Of a stretch of DNA of 6,033 nucleotides, positions 5,979 to 6,033 are shown one piece after another. Under the pieces are notes generated by a model. It had not been told where the DNA came from. It saw nothing but the letters and a program-made list of their open reading frames with translations, and made no database searches. The position numbers were made by a program, and so were the translations under genes. Position 1 is the first letter of the stretch. Each line of letters starts with the position of its first letter. The stretch spans positions 1 to 6,033 of the forward strand of contig JAFYCQ010000081.1 of NCBI GenBank assembly GCA_017539635.1. Reading direction: 5' to 3'. The stretch is from Oscillospiraceae bacterium. Its GTDB lineage: Bacteria > Bacillota > Clostridia > Oscillospirales > Oscillospiraceae.

Positions 5979-6033
5979 AATTCCCCGCCTCCTTGATTGC
6001 TGTTTTCTTCTTTGATCGTAGGTCTGTCTTCAG
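5975..6033 (-). CDS. Probable C-terminal end of an upstream gene (partial)
   Basis: Reading leftward from the right edge, one frame gives EDRPTIKEENSNQGGGEL and then TGA at 5977-5975. This is a charged, Gly-ending tail typical of a protein C-terminus. The stop falls about 105 bases before the strong terminator, as expected for the last gene of a transcript. Of the other two minus-strand frames, one stays open through the terminator and the other has a stop at the very edge and then also runs through it, which makes both less likely. Only 18 residues are visible, so no family can be named. The short length makes the call tentative. Confidence 0.38.
   Translation of the reverse strand, partial: EDRPTIKEENSNQGGGEL

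Overview
The window looks like part of a chromosome from a fairly GC-rich Bacillota, probably a gut-type Clostridia member. This is an inference from three things: GC-rich genes that still use ATA and AGG codons, purine-rich ribosome binding sites, and an A-tract/stem/T-tract terminator. No rRNA, tRNA, CRISPR array or transposase is visible. All supported genes lie on the minus strand, so the window reads from right to left.

Right edge (about 5646-6033): the first bases read probably hold the last 18 codons of an upstream gene. After them comes a stretch of about 330 bases with no gene. It contains three inverted repeats, a very strong intrinsic terminator (5831-5868), and then two candidate sigma-A-type promoter elements (5715-5772) ahead of the next gene. 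This layout marks the start of a new transcription unit.

Main unit (5645 down to 1): three co-directional genes. The first is a 988-residue nonribosomal peptide synthetase (NRPS) protein with the order adenylation, thiolation, condensation (A-T-C), and no thioesterase or reductase. It is followed after 26 bases by a 492-residue membrane protein of the nitrilase superfamily resembling apolipoprotein N-acyltransferase (Lnt). After a further 74 bases comes a MATE-family multidrug/polysaccharide-type exporter that runs off the left edge; 366 residues are visible.

Working model (inference): the NRPS activates an acid, loads it on its own carrier domain and joins it to an amine supplied in trans. 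The Lnt-like enzyme may acylate, transfer or hydrolyse an amide on the outer face of the membrane, and the MATE protein may export the product or a precursor. Two details make this more than a routine cluster. First, the adenylation domain has no Asp in the segment where amino-acid-activating domains keep their amine-anchoring Asp. Second, Lnt-type proteins are not typical of Bacillota. The product cannot be named from sequence alone.
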